In this document: positions 9,497 through 19,570 of the stretch, in pieces
Numbering within the stretch: position 1 is the stretch's first letter
How the letters are laid out: each line of letters begins with the position of its first letter
Assembly (NCBI GenBank): GCA_963824275.1
Contig: CAWGOT010000003.1
Coordinates: forward strand, 558,001 to 622,000
Direction: 5' to 3'
DNA from: JANXQG01 sp963824275
Lineage (GTDB): Bacteria; Planctomycetota; Planctomycetia; Pirellulales; Thermoguttaceae
Length of the DNA: 64,000 nucleotides
Notes under the pieces: model-generated
What the model saw: the letters and a program-made list of their open reading frames with translations, nothing else
Databases searched by the model: none
What the model was told of the DNA's origin: nothing
Translations under genes and position numbers: made by a program

Positions 9497-9680
9497 ATGC
9501 AACTCGACAACGGCAGCAAGATGATCGCACGGCACGCTTACGTTCCACGCTGCGGCAAGGGTTTCACACTCATTAAACTCGTGATCGTGGTCGTGATCAT
9601 CGCCGTGATCACGGGGCTGGTGCTGCCGGCCGTCATCGCCGTCCGCGACGAGGCCCGCGCCGGCGCCAACCAATCGTCCG
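9497..9680 (+). pseudogene. Prepilin-type N-terminal segment, altered and out of frame with the following gene
   Basis: From ATG at 9497 a short leader is followed by GKGFTLIKLVIVVVIIAVIT and then LVLPAVIAVRDEAR, clearly the N-terminal methylation/cleavage helix of planctomycete DUF1559-type proteins (usual form GFTLVELLVVIAIIG). The invariant Glu at mature position 5 is Lys here. The recognisable sequence ends near 9665. The next frame over is open from about 9661 into the membrane protein at 9781, so the two may be one gene split by an indel near 9670-9690; otherwise this is an orphan fragment. Confidence 0.55.
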
Positions 9681-9780
9681 TAGCGATTGTTCCCCGCACG
9701 CGTACGCGTTCAGCGAAGCAGCAGGGGCCGCACCGGCGCTTTCCGGCAGTCGGCCCGTCATCGATTCCCTCGACCTCCGC

Positions 9781-11094
9781 ATGGATTTGGCGTCGAGCTA
9801 CCATCGGATCGGCATGGACGTCTATACGCGGTACGCGGTGGACTGCACGGGGCGGGTGGTCTTCGGGCTGCCGCCGGGCGCGGAGCAGGGCCGCCTGCTG
9901 CTGGTCGTCCTTTTTCCCGACGAGGTGGTCGAGGCCCGCGACGTCGATCTCCACCTGCTCTCCGGCGCGGAGGGAAAACCGCACGCTGCGGAGCAGATCG
10001 CCTACCGCCACGACGGAATCTACTGCTCCGTGACGGCCCAGCCGGGGCAACCCTTGACGGCCGAGGTCCATTTCACGGCCCTCGGGCGGGAGCGCTTCGA
10101 TTACCGGCTTCCGCCCGCCCAACAGCTTCAATCGGCGGCCATCACGTTGCATCTCCGCGGCGCGGAGTCGATCACCGTCCCCGACGAGGCCTTGCAGCCC
10201 ACCGCCGCCAACGCGGAGGAGTTGCAGTGGAATTTTCATAACCTGGTCAGCGACCGCCAGATCATCGTCCTGATCCCCGGCGCGCAGTCGCCCGTGGCCC
10301 GCGTATTATTGCTCCTGAAGTTGATTGCGATCGCAGTCCTGTTCTTCGGCGCCGGGTTCTGGTACTTGAGCGAACAGGCACGCCCGGGGCAGCTTGACAA
10401 CTTCCGCCTGGGACACTTCCTGCTCCTGGCCCTGACCTACTGCCTGTTCTTCGCCATCTTCATTGTTCTGGAGTTCCACGGCGCGTTAGGCACAGCCGTC
10501 TCGATGCTCATCGCCACCGTTTTTTCGCTGCCGCTATTGGTGCTGCACGTGTCGCGGGTGCTCGACACGCGGTTCGCACTGACGCGGGTCGTGCCGCTGG
10601 CCGCCTTTTCCTTGGCGCTGGTGATCAACGGGGTCTATGGGGGCGCCATTCGCGACTACGTCTTCGTCGCGGCGGTAGCCGTGCTGATCGGCTACGTGAC
10701 GATTACCTATCCCGCTTGGGCAGCCTCTCGGGAGCGCCATCGCCGCGAAAAGCAGGCCGTCTACGCGGCAGGTCGGGCCGCGCGGACCGGCGACACAGCG
10801 CCGAAGGCAACCGGCACGGCAGGCGACGGCGAGGTCCATTGCGCAGCCTGTGGCCAGCGGGTCCCCGACGCGCCCTTCTGCCAACTCTGCGGAGTGCCGC
10901 GCGCGGCACGTGTCGCATGTCCCGGCTGCGGCGAGCGCACGTCCACGCCCACCCACCTGCTTGCGCCGGCCAACCAGCCCAGAATGATCTACTGCACGCG
11001 CTGCGGGACCCGCCTTCCCGATCTGCCCGCCAACTCCGATTCGAAGTCGATTCCAGCGCCTCCTGGCACACCCGCAGCCCCTGAAGCACGATAG
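9781..11094 (+). CDS. Multi-pass membrane protein with two C-terminal zinc ribbons (CreD-like topology)
   Basis: 437 residues from the first ATG. About 170 N-terminal residues are beta-rich and probably extracytoplasmic. Five hydrophobic segments follow (roughly residues 172-196, 215-235, 242-262, 272-290 and 296-315), with spacing reminiscent of the inner-membrane protein CreD. The cytoplasmic tail carries four CxxC knuckles (CAAC, CQLC, CPGC, CTRC), that is two zinc ribbons, and ends in a Pro-rich stretch. The frame is open upstream of 9781 (reading SGSRPVIDSLDLR just before the Met), so the true start may be earlier and may join the prepilin-like segment at 9497. Function unknown. Confidence 0.75.
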   Translation: MDLASSYHRIGMDVYTRYAVDCTGRVVFGLPPGAEQGRLLLVVLFPDEVVEARDVDLHLLSGAEGKPHAAEQIAYRHDGIYCSVTAQPGQPLTAEVHFTALGRERFDYRLPPAQQLQSAAITLHLRGAESITVPDEALQPTAANAEELQWNFHNLVSDRQIIVLIPGAQSPVARVLLLLKLIAIAVLFFGAGFWYLSEQARPGQLDNFRLGHFLLLALTYCLFFAIFIVLEFHGALGTAVSMLIATVFSLPLLVLHVSRVLDTRFALTRVVPLAAFSLALVINGVYGGAIRDYVFVAAVAVLIGYVTITYPAWAASRERHRREKQAVYAAGRAARTGDTAPKATGTAGDGEVHCAACGQRVPDAPFCQLCGVPRAARVACPGCGERTSTPTHLLAPANQPRMIYCTRCGTRLPDLPANSDSKSIPAPPGTPAAPEAR

Positions 11095-11172
11095 CAACTC
11101 CTGCTCAACTGCAAAACCCTCCGCTGACATGCTCCGTGTTGCCAGGGCCTAGTGGGCATCGTTGCGACAAGG

Positions 11173-11300
11173 TATACTGCTCGCGGGCGGAACGGATCGA
11201 AGCCCAACGCGCAAGCGAAGGATGGAACCGCTTACCTCGCTTGCGCGTCGGGCTTCGATGGCTGCGGCGAAAACGGCTCGTTTCCACACGCGAACAGTAT
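11173..11300. mobile_element. MITE-like element, copy A
   Basis: A 128-bp element bounded by imperfect inverted repeats (left TATACTGCTCGCGGGCGGAA, right complement of TTTCCACACGCGAACAGTAT), with an internal palindrome built on CGAAGCCC...GGGCTTCG and CAAGCGA...TCGCTTG. An inverted copy, clearly similar over its full length, lies at 44946-45074, and a diverged relative at about 56455-56595. Size, TA at the ends and self-complementarity fit a non-autonomous miniature element; no transposase is in the window. Confidence 0.65.
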
Positions 11301-11318
11301 GAAATGCCCGGATGCTCC

Positions 11319-12429
11319 TTACGGTGCCATCCAGCCGCTGATTTTCTCTGCTCGATAGGCCGCAAAACCGTCGCACTCGATCGCCGCCCTGGCCCCGGCC
11401 AGCAACCGCTGGTAGTACGTCAGGTTGTGGATCGAAAGCAGGATCGGGCCGAGCATCTCCCCCGCCATGAAAAGATGGCGGATATAGGCTCGGCTCCGCC
11501 GGCAGCCGAGGCAAGGGCAGCCCTCCTCCAGCGGCCGGGGATCGCGCTCGTATTGCAGGTTTCGCAGCCGAATCGGCCCCGCGTCGGTAAAGGCCATGGC
11601 GTTGCGGCCATTTCGCGTCGGCATCACGCAGTCGAAAAGATCGATCCCCCGAGCGACCGCCTCCAGCAGGTCTTCCGGGCGGCCGACGCCCATCAGGTAC
11701 CGCGGCCGGTCGGCAGGCAGATGCGGCACCGTGGCGTCCAGAATGCGATACATCTCACAAGGGGCCTCGCCCACGCTCAGCCCTCCGACGGCATAGCCGG
11801 GGAAGTCGAGCTTGCGGAGCTCCTCGGCACACTCGGCGCGCAAGGCGGTGTCGAGCCCTCCTTGCACGATGGCAAACAGGGCCTGGTCGCCGCGGCGGGC
11901 TGCATCGCGGCAACGGGCGGCCCAGCGGATCGATCGCGCGCAGGCGTCGCGGACCACCTCCGGCTCGTTGGGCAATTGCACGACGTGATCGAGCACCATC
12001 GCCACGTCGCTGCCCAGGGCCTCCTGGATGGCCACGGCCCGCTCGGGCGAAATGGCCAGCAGACGGCCGTCGATGTGCGAGCGGAAGACGGCCTCCTGCT
12101 CGCTGATTTTCGAGAGATGCGCCAGGCTGAAGATTTGGAACCCGCCGCTATCGGTGAGGATCGGCCCGTCCCAGCCCATGAAGGCATGCAGCCCGCCCAA
12201 CTCCGCCACAACCTCTTCGCCCGGCCGCAGGGCCAGGTGATAGGTGTTGGCCAGCACCATCTGGGCCCCCGTGCCGCGGAGTTGCTCGATCTCCAGCCCT
12301 TTGACGCTGGCCAAGGTGCCCGACCGGCATGAAGGCGGGCATTTCCACCGCGCCGTGGGGAGTAACGAAGGTCGCGCGGCGCGCGGCCGTGGCGGCATCG
12401 GTGTGGTGGAGATGGAAGGAAAACGCCAC
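11319..12429 (-). CDS. tgt: tRNA-guanine transglycosylase (frame broken once)
   Basis: Bacterial Tgt exchanges guanine-34 for preQ1 in tRNAs with GUN anticodons (queuosine pathway). The N-terminus reads MAFSFHLHHTDAATAARRAT from ATG 12429 to MPAFMPVG, then the frame changes near 12316 and continues TLASVKGLEIEQL, ANTYHLALRPGEE, LTDSGGFQIFSL (catalytic Asp region), DLFDCVMPTRNGRNA and the zinc site CPCLGC...SIHN, to the stop at 11319. Removing one G from the GGG in GTCGGGCACC restores the normal MPVGTLASVKG. Overall length is normal for the family. It ends just after the MITE-like copy A. An otherwise conserved gene with one extra base points to a sequencing error. Confidence 0.93.
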
Positions 12430-12450
12430 GGACCCTGCCTGAATCTAGCC

Positions 12451-12503
12451 GTACTCCTCACGCTCCGTCGTGAGGCAAACATCACGCGGAGCGTGATGAG
12501 TAC
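12451..12503. repeat. Inverted pair of dispersed palindromes
   Basis: GTACTCCTCACGCTCCGTCG at 12451 and CATCACGCGGAGCGTGATGA at 12480 face each other between tgt and the TPR/alpha-CTD gene and could fold into a strong hairpin. Both genes read leftward, so it might also end transcription of the upstream gene. Confidence 0.7.
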
Positions 12504-12504
12504 A

Positions 12505-13827
12505 TTAATCTCCCCGCAGTTTCAACCCCAAGGCCATCAGCTTCTCGCGAACCTCGTTGAGGCTCGTCACGCCGAAGTTCTTGCACTCCAACAGGTCGTC
12601 ACCGGTGCGGCGGACCAGGTCGCTGAGGACATTGATGCCCAGCCGGATCATGCACTTGCGGGCGCGAACGGAGAGATTCAAATCGGAGACCGGCTTGACC
12701 AGCATGGCCTGCTCGTCGGCCGAGAGCGGCTCCGGCTCGAACGACTCGGTAACGGGGCGTTCGGCGGCAAGCTGACCGAGCCGCAGGCCCTTCGAGGCCA
12801 GCATCTCCTTGATCTCCACAAGGCTTGTCTCGCCGAAATTCTTGCTGGCCAGCAGTTCCGCCTCGCTCGTGCGGCAGAGGTCGCCCAGGGTGTTGACGCC
12901 CATCTTCTGCAGGCAATTCCGGCTGCGGACGGAAAGCTCGAAGTCCGAGACGGGGATGCTCAGGACCTGGCCCATGCGATCGCGCTTCTTGGCCGCGTCG
13001 TCGTCAAAGAACTGCTCATGCGAGGCCTCGGTGTCCTTGAAGAAGAGGGCGGCCCGCAGGTGATCGGGATAGGCGTCCAGCACGCGCTGGTAGCACTGTG
13101 CGGCCTTCTCGAACTGGTCCTTGTCTTCGTAGATCAAGCCCAGGTTGAGCAGCGAGCCGACGTGCGTGGGAAACGCCAGCGCGGCCCGCCGGTAGTATTC
13201 CAAGGCCATGTCGTCGTTGCCGTAGCGATCGTTCTCCAGGGCCAATCCGAACAGCGCGCCGGGATGACCGCGATCGGCCTCGACGGCCCGCTCGTAGAGG
13301 GCGATGACTTCGGTCGGGTTGCCGCCCACGGCTGCCACCGTGGCGCCGCGCTGGTAGAGATACTCGGCCGTGTGCTCGACGGCGCCGAAGAGGTTGTCCA
13401 GCACGTTCAGGGCAGCCTGGGGATTGCCGGCATAGCGGAGGGCCTCGGCCCTGCCCAAGGCGCACTGGCTCGCCTCGTAGCCGGCCTTTTCCGCCAACTG
13501 GTAGCTTTCGACGGCTTCCGGGAAATGACCGCGCGCGAAGAGCGACTTGGCCGTATAAAAGTGCGCCATCGCCCCGCCATCGGCCTGTTTGAGGACCTCG
13601 GAGGCCCGATAGTAGCGGCCCAGAAGGAACAGCGCCACACCCAGCCGCACCATGCTGGCGGGGGTCTGCTCTTCCTTCGATTGCAACTCGTTGACCGCGT
13701 CTCGGAGACGTTGGAAGTTCGCGTGATCTTTGGAAATCGCTTCCCGGATCTGTTTCACCTCGGCGGGGCCAAAGGGACCATTGAGCAATATCGCCTGCTT
13801 GACGTCGAATTCCACGCTCGTGACCAT
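12505..13827 (-). CDS. TPR protein with two RNA-polymerase-alpha C-terminal domains
   Basis: 440 residues, intact. The N-terminal ~290 residues form TPR-like helical repeats (for example FYTAKSLFARGHFPEAVESY and LLNLGLIYEDKDQFEKAAQC). Two copies of the alpha-CTD fold follow: residues 293-352 (FELSVRSRNCLQKMG, KNFGETSLVEIKEML) and 380-440 (LNLSVRARKCMIRLG, KNFGVTSLNEVREKL). Against E. coli alpha-CTD, copy 1 keeps the equivalents of R265, N268, C269, G296, S299 and E302 but has Thr at K298; copy 2 has Lys at N268 and Thr at K298. It lacks the alpha N-terminal domain and so is not RpoA itself. UP-element DNA binding or docking of transcription factors through a TPR scaffold is possible. Family members are known in planctomycetes; the function is not established. 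Confidence 0.9.
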   Translation of the reverse strand: MVTSVEFDVKQAILLNGPFGPAEVKQIREAISKDHANFQRLRDAVNELQSKEEQTPASMVRLGVALFLLGRYYRASEVLKQADGGAMAHFYTAKSLFARGHFPEAVESYQLAEKAGYEASQCALGRAEALRYAGNPQAALNVLDNLFGAVEHTAEYLYQRGATVAAVGGNPTEVIALYERAVEADRGHPGALFGLALENDRYGNDDMALEYYRRAALAFPTHVGSLLNLGLIYEDKDQFEKAAQCYQRVLDAYPDHLRAALFFKDTEASHEQFFDDDAAKKRDRMGQVLSIPVSDFELSVRSRNCLQKMGVNTLGDLCRTSEAELLASKNFGETSLVEIKEMLASKGLRLGQLAAERPVTESFEPEPLSADEQAMLVKPVSDLNLSVRARKCMIRLGINVLSDLVRRTGDDLLECKNFGVTSLNEVREKLMALGLKLRGD

Positions 13828-13924
13828 CGGTCTGCTGCCTCCTGAGGTTTCGCGCGGCAGAGGGCAGACCGCCGCGCCCGTAAAACCAGCGAGCCTCGTC
13901 CCATCGACGAGGTACCCGCCGAAG

Positions 13925-13998
13925 AGCCAGCGAGGGGAGTTGAACCCCTAACCCCCGCATTACGAATGCGGTGCTCTGCCGATTGAAGCTACGCTGGC
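13925..13998 (-). tRNA. tRNA-Thr (anticodon CGU)
   Basis: The acceptor arms GCCAGCG/CGCTGGC pair fully. The anticodon arm is CCGCA-TTCGTAA-TGCGG with anticodon CGT (decodes ACG), and the T arm is AGGGG-TTCAACT-CCCCT. CCA is not encoded. The D arm reads GCTTCAATCGGCAGAGC; the usual GCTC...GAGC stem needs one T less, so this is either an unusual D arm or another single-base insertion in the assembly. Confidence 0.93.
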
Positions 13999-14234
13999 AA
14001 CTCGTTTATCTGTAACGACTTACGTATTTGTTCCTGATACCTGCCTGATGCTTGGTCGGTACCCTCAAGGCGATGGAAATACCAAGAAACGCACCATGCG
14101 CCAATCCGCCGAATCTTTCATTCTACGTTCCTACGGGGAAAATGCAATGGCTGTGAAAGCAGGAAAACCAGGATGCGTAAGGGCAGCGAAGACCTCGACT
14201 GAGCGCTCGCAATTCCGCTCGGGCACCCAGGTGC

Positions 14235-14614
14235 TCATGAATACACCTTTTCCGCATCGAGGTTTTCCAAACGGCTCAGCCACTCGCCGAAATGCGAACA
14301 ACGATTTCGCAACACCTCGATGCCGATCCGACGGGTGATGATTGGACCTTGCGCACGCTTCTTGTAGGCGGGAACAATCTTCGCAATTCGACGCGAGGGA
14401 CACGTGTCGTGTCCGTCGTCGATAGCTTCAGGATGTCCCGCTGCATCCAGAATCTTGCTAAATTGCTCGCTCAGGTTCTCCGCCGATTGTCCCACAATCG
14501 GAGACAACACGGAAGCTAGAACCTCGACATCGGCAAACGCTAGCGCCTCGAACTCATGCAACTGAACGTAGCCTGCTCGGTCTCTCCCTCGACGATAACG
14601 ACCAACTCATTCAC
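14235..14614 (-). pseudogene. DUF4276 (TOPRIM-like) protein with a large internal deletion
   Basis: A GTG at 14614 starts VNELVVIVEGETEQ, the normal N-terminus of the family (VEGxTE motif). The next base leads, in another frame, straight into YVQLHEFEALAFADVEVL, which normally lies about 100 residues further on, and continues to the stop at 14235. About 300 bp are therefore missing, with a frame change at the junction. The GTG overlaps the stop of the ATPase gene by eight bases, so the pair was translationally coupled. DUF4276 proteins commonly partner AAA ATPases in putative anti-phage or DNA-repair modules; this copy should be inactive unless the deletion is an assembly fault. Confidence 0.8.
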
Positions 14615-15712
14615 GAGCCGGTCCTCCCTGCACGACATTCTTCTGCCAGAGTTCGCCCACGGAATAGTCTTCCATCCACGCCGCGAGGGCCTGCGCGTCA
14701 AGCCGCTCGAATTTGGACCGTCCGTCCTGGCGATTGACGACGACGATCTGCTCGGGAGCGAAGTAATCGAGAAGGGTCGGAGATTGTGTCGAAATGATGA
14801 CCTGTGTGCGCTCGGAAACCGATTTGATGAGGTCGGCCAGCAAGGAGATTGCATAAGGATGGAGGCCAAGTTCCGGCTCGTCGATTAAGATCGTCGCCGG
14901 CGGCGAGGGTTGCAACAGCGCTGTCGCCAACCAGATGAGCCGGATCGTCCCGTCTGACAAGTGGTTGGGCTGGAACGGGAAATCGCTCCCTTTCTGCCGC
15001 CACTCGAGCCGGACTTGCTCATCGGCGCCGCGTTTTGGGGGCGGAACAGAAAATCATCAAAAAAGGGTGCGATCAGGCGAACCGTGTCACGGATAAGTTG
15101 ATAGCTTCCCGATCCGTCGTCCCGGAGATTGAGCAAAAACGAAGCGATGTTTGACGCGTCATGGCGAAATCGCTCCCAGTCCTGACGGGCTTGGTCCCGG
15201 CGCATCGGTGCGAGCGCGCTGGTGTCGTGAAAATGATAAACCGTCCAGCTAGAAACCGACGAATAAACGTAATGGGCAACGCCTGGATAGCCGGAGTAGC
15301 GACGGCTTGGCTCGTCTTTCCGTTTCTTGAGTGCGGACTCAAGACCTCCAGAGCTTAGCCCCTGGGTAAAACCTCCGTACTTTGCCTCTTCCTCGGCTAC
15401 CTGAAGGGTGCCTTGGGCCGTCGGCTTCAGCGTGAATTCATAGACGTTGAAACCGAACTGAAGCACAGCAGTAATTTTCGATGTTACCTTAGGGCCAAGA
15501 AATAGGAACCCGTCGCCGCCGCCAGAGTCGTTCACGTACCGCTGAAACGACTCATCAGCCAACGCTCGAAGCATGCGGAAAAACTCGACAAAATTGCTCT
15601 TGCCGGCACCGTTCGCACCGATCAGCACGTTGAGGTTCGTCAACTCGAAGTTCTCCAGAGCGTCGATTGACCTGAATCCCCGGATCGTAATTGATTTGAG
15701 CGGTTCTGGCAT
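14607..15712 (-). CDS. AAA family ATPase (OLD/AAA_21-like), frame broken once
   Basis: From ATG 15712 the protein reads LKSITIRGFRSIDALENFEL and LIGANGAGKSNF (Walker A, residues 32-39); the frame changes near 15030 and continues HLSDGTIRLIWLATALL, ILIDEPELGLHP (Walker B with the ABC-like signature upstream) and VIISTQSPTLLDYF (D-loop/switch). This is the layout of SMC/RecF-like ATPases of the OLD and AAA_21 kind. The frame break (FRPQNAA to ADEQVRLEW) needs one base. It pairs with the DUF4276 remnant downstream. Such pairs are often defence modules, but nothing in the sequence proves this one is. Confidence 0.85.
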
Positions 15713-15886
15713 CAAATATCCTCCACGTCGAACCTAACTCTTGGTGTATTCCAATCCAACTCCTGCCGGAGGACACTTTTCCGTCGCGCATTGGCTGCCG
15801 ACCAGACGATTACAATCATACCCTGTCAAATCCCAAAACCATAGGGGGCAAAATTGCCTCGAAACCGAGAAGAACTTGAAATCGGG

Positions 15887-18781
15887 TCAGTTCGAGCCAA
15901 AACCACCCATCGGCAGCGTGCTCCTGTTTGGCTCAAAGACCTCGATCGTCACGTCGTCGAGGCGGACTTCGCCCAGGCCGGTCAGGGAAAAGGTCAACGT
16001 CAGTGGACCCGATTGCGGCACGATCCGCAACATGCTGAACTCGCGCCAGCCATTGGTCTTATCCAGCCGCAGGGCCATTTCCTCGCCCGTCAGCGATTCG
16101 ACCACCAGCAGGCCGTCCACCGAACCGATAATGGGCGCCGGCACGTTGACCCAGCCGTGGATCCGCACGATCTGCCCTGCCTCGACCGCCACGGCGGGAC
16201 TGGTGACCCACAACGGCGGCATCTCGATAATGGCCGGCGGTTTTTCCGGATTATCGGCCCTGGCCGTCAGACGCAGACCCAGACGGCCGGAATGCGCGGC
16301 ATCGCAGTGGAGGTCTGCGGCGGTCTGAATGCCAGGCGGGGGACGCTGGAAGTTCCGCCAGCCAGATTGGCGCATGACCTCGAGGTTCTCGAAGTCGCCG
16401 CCCGGCAAACGGTTCGCGCCGGGACGCATGGCCGCGATCCGATCGAGCAGGGCCCAGTGCCAGGGCAAGGCCTGGAAGGACGAGGTGCCGGGAATGGCCA
16501 CCGGCGAATCGCTGCCGACCATGGCCGCTTCCCAGGCCACGCGCTCCAACTTCCGCAGGGGCATCATCGCCCTCCGCGCACAGACCGAGGCCATGGCATA
16601 GTCGCCGGCGGCCAGGCGGGCGTCGCAGAATTTCAAGTTTTCCAGGGCATTGTCGATGTCCTGCTTGGGAGTTCTTGCCGCCGGACTGGGATTTTTCGGC
16701 GGGGGGATGCGGTTGCCGATCTGGGCGTAGACGCGGGTCACCATGTCGTACTTTTGCGCGGCCAAGTAGCGTTCCAGTTCGGCGATCTGCCTCCCGTTGG
16801 CGGCGGCCCTGCGGTTGACGGCCTCGATGATCGGCGGGTCCTCGGCGAGAAACAGCAGATCGGTAAGGCCGAACTCGTCGAGCGTGACTTGGGTGCCGCC
16901 CGCCACGCGGCGATGGCGGAGCGGTTCCAGGCGTCCGGCGGAGAGTTTGAAGATGTTGCTCGATTCGGGCATGTCGGGAGGCAGGGTCAGGTTCAGCGGA
17001 TTGGCCGCAGCCAGCGGGGCCACGCATTGCGAGCCGGGGGCGAGCCACATCGGCATCACGATTCGCGCCCGATCGTCGCGGAGGACCGCGCCGCTGACCA
17101 GCCGCTGGCTGCTTTCCGCCGTGCCGACCAGCGTGCCGCCGGCAGCCCAGGGCTCGATGACTTCGAGTTCCAGGTTCAGCAGTTCGAGCGCCATCACCCG
17201 CTGCCGCGTTTCGTCGTCCTGGGCCTCCAGCGAGGAGTCGGAAAGGAACAACAGCCCGCGGCTGCCGGAGGAAATGGCGGTGTAGACCAGCAGCCGGATC
17301 TGCTCGGGGCCGACGACCGTGGGCGGCGCCCGGCCCGGAGTGAGCGTGGCGAACTGCCGCCGCAGGCCCTCGCCCGCCTGGGTCTGCACCGTGGTCCAGA
17401 CCGGCGTGCCGAGCACGGCCAGCAGCGGTTGCCGCTGGACCCAAGCGCCATAGTTGGACATTTCCAGGCTCGTGCCCAGCGGCCGGCGATCGATCAAGAG
17501 CAGGTTGGCGTGCCGGTAGCTTCGCAGGTTGTTGACCGGCGCAGATCAGCGGTCGCGAGAAGCGGGAATCGGCCAGGCGCACGCGTGCGGCCCTCTGCTG
17601 GTCGGCATCGAGCGAATCGCCGGTCAGGCCGTGCCCCAGGTCCCAGACGAGCACGGGCTCGAATTCCGGCCCGATCGCGGCCGGCGGATCGTCGCAACGC
17701 GAAGGGGTCAGGTCCATGTTTTCGGGCGAGGATTTCTCGTGAATTTCATCCGTTGTCGCCGAAAAATGGACCAGACCCCCGGCTTGACCCCCCGGGTCCG
17801 GCGGCGGGCAGACCAGCCACAGGCCAAGTTGCCGGGCCGAGGCAAGGAAGGCCGGCGGCGGCGTCCGCGGAGCCAGATCGTGTTGAATCCCAACTGCTTG
17901 AGGAAGGCCAGGTTCTCACCGCGATATTCGATGCAGCGGGGGAAGATCGGATAGTCGTTGACCGTCAAGACCGACCCCGCCAGCTTGACCTCGCGCGGCG
18001 GCGGGCCGGCAGCGGGCGGCGGAGACGCGGAGACGCGGAGAGGGGGGGAAACGGGGATCACCGCGTCTCCCTGTCTTCGTGTCTCCGGGTCGTTCAATCT
18101 GTCGGACGGGACGAGGCCGAAGACTTCGAGATCGTCGGTCCAGACATTCGTCACGCCGGGACCGCCGTAGATGTTCAGCAGCACGCGGCTGACAAAGGCC
18201 TCGCGGCCGTCGATGTTGAGCGACGACTGGCTGCGCAGGATGCGGACCCCGCGGTCGACCATCCGCGGAAAGTCGGCGATCTCGATCTGCTGCCAGCGGC
18301 CCGCGGTACTGTAGGCAGCGGCGAAGACACTCGTGGTCAGCGGCTTCCCGCTCCGCGGGTCGACGCTTCGCGGCAATGTGACCTCGGCAGAGAATTGGAT
18401 GCCGGGCCGATCGGCGTAGATCCAGATCGAGGCCCGCAAGTCGTCGATCACCCGCGGCCGCCCGATGTCGTGGGCGATCAGCACGCTGTTGCCGCCTTGG
18501 GCCGAGACCTCGATCCATTCCGAGCCCTGCCCGCGGTGCGCCCAACCGCGGACCCGCTGGTGCGCGACGAGCGTGTACTGGGCGTCGCCGCCAGCGTCGG
18601 TCCAGGAGGTCGTTGGTCCTTCAAAGTCTTGGTGCCAAGAGGGCTGTCCTGCCGCAAGGGGCGGTCGAACTCCAGGCGATGGCGCGGCAAGACCTGGCGC
18701 AGCGACGCCCTGCGCGGCCGAAGGGGTCGGCAGCACGACGAGGAGCAAGAGTGCGATCAGTGCAGCTTGAAAACGCGACAC
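15887..18781 (-). CDS. Large secreted protein with TIM-barrel-like core and carbohydrate-binding-like ends (frame broken twice)
   Basis: About 960 residues. A signal peptide (MSRFQAALIALLLLVVLPTP, cleavage near SAAQG) begins at 18781. The N-terminal ~230 residues are a jelly-roll-like domain (WHQDFEGPTTSW ... RVLLNIYGGPGVTNVWTDDL). After a linker comes YPIFPRCIEYRGENLAFLKQ and LGFNTIW, typical of the first strands of a glycoside-hydrolase barrel. The frame changes near 17873 (continuing PRTPPPAFLASARQLGLWLV) and near 17540 (continuing VNNLRSYRHANLLLIDRRP). The C-terminal ~150 residues look like a second carbohydrate-binding module (GLRLTARADNP, GQIVRIHGWVNVP, EVRLDDVTIEVF). Catalytic residues cannot be named. 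Long antisense open frames here are GC-driven shadows. Confidence 0.75.
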
Positions 18782-19062
18782 GCCTCAATCCGCTGAACTG
18801 CGGGAATACCATGTGGCGAAAAAACACTCCTTGGGCGGAAGTGGCCACATTGTCGTAAAGTGAGCTTCTATCAGGATTTGCGAAAATCGGCCAGAGCAAA
18901 TGTTGCGTTTTTCCCACCACGCCATACCGGCGCGGCCGCCAGTAGTATTTCCCAAGTCGTGATATTATAATGACTTACGGCGTGTTTACTGAAAACGACG
19001 ATTTCCCGGCACGGGGCGTGCTTTCCAAGAAGCACAACCTTCCCTCACCTGGAGACAACACC

Positions 19063-19347
19063 ATGAGCGACCCAGCCCACATCCTTAAGCCCCCCACCGA
19101 CGAAGCCCCGCGCGAAATCCTTGATCTGGCCGATGCCATCGCACAACTCCCCTTGGAATATCGCCTGCGGGTCGAGCCGACGTTGAATCGGGTACTGGAA
19201 AACGCCCGCCGCCGCCGCCGCATTCTGAGTTTGGTTCAGGACGCCTTGGGCCAACTCCGGCTGGACATGAAGTATTTGACCTTCGACCTGGAGGCTACCC
19301 GCCGGGAACGGGACGATTACCGCCAGAAGCTGGAAGGGCCCGCCTGA
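19063..19347 (+). CDS. Small helical protein of unknown function
   Basis: 94 residues from ATG 19063, preceded by CTGGAGACAACACC; an upstream in-frame ATG at 18970 has no ribosome-binding site. The sequence is almost all alpha-helical and charged (EILDLADAIAQLPLEYR, RVLENARRRRRILSLVQDAL), with a short Arg run. No recognised domain. It lies 224 bp before the kinase gene; a link is possible but not shown. Confidence 0.7.
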   Translation: MSDPAHILKPPTDEAPREILDLADAIAQLPLEYRLRVEPTLNRVLENARRRRRILSLVQDALGQLRLDMKYLTFDLEATRRERDDYRQKLEGPA

Positions 19348-19570
19348 TCGAACTGTCGTGTCTCGCCAGGAGAACTTCCGTGGAGTGGGATGCGCCACCC
19401 GGCCGGGGAGGTTCTCTGGAGCACGGATAAATGAATCCCGCGCGGGACTGCGAACCGCTTGAGGTTATGGATTGAGTTGGCTAAGATAGAAATCAGGCAC
19501 TGGGAAGCGGCACTGGGAAGCGGGCACGGGACCTCTGGGGATTTGACGGCACTGAAGGCCAGGACGCGGT

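Noticed and set aside
11319..12429. Programmed frameshifting or recoding to explain the broken genes
   Set aside because: The breaks do not share a slippery sequence and occur in unrelated housekeeping genes; some genes need three or four shifts. Assembly error is simpler.
13925..15712. A genomic island integrated at tRNA-Thr
   Set aside because: No integrase and no second copy of the tRNA 3' end was found near 15.7 kb; the AAA/DUF4276 pair may simply be neighbouring genes.
15854..18796. A 980-codon open frame on the plus strand
   Set aside because: It lies antisense to the large secreted protein, has the Arg/Gln/Gly/His-rich composition of GC-driven shadow frames and has no start region or family match. 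The same holds for long antisense frames at 12244-13845, 39162-40355 and 51435-52805.
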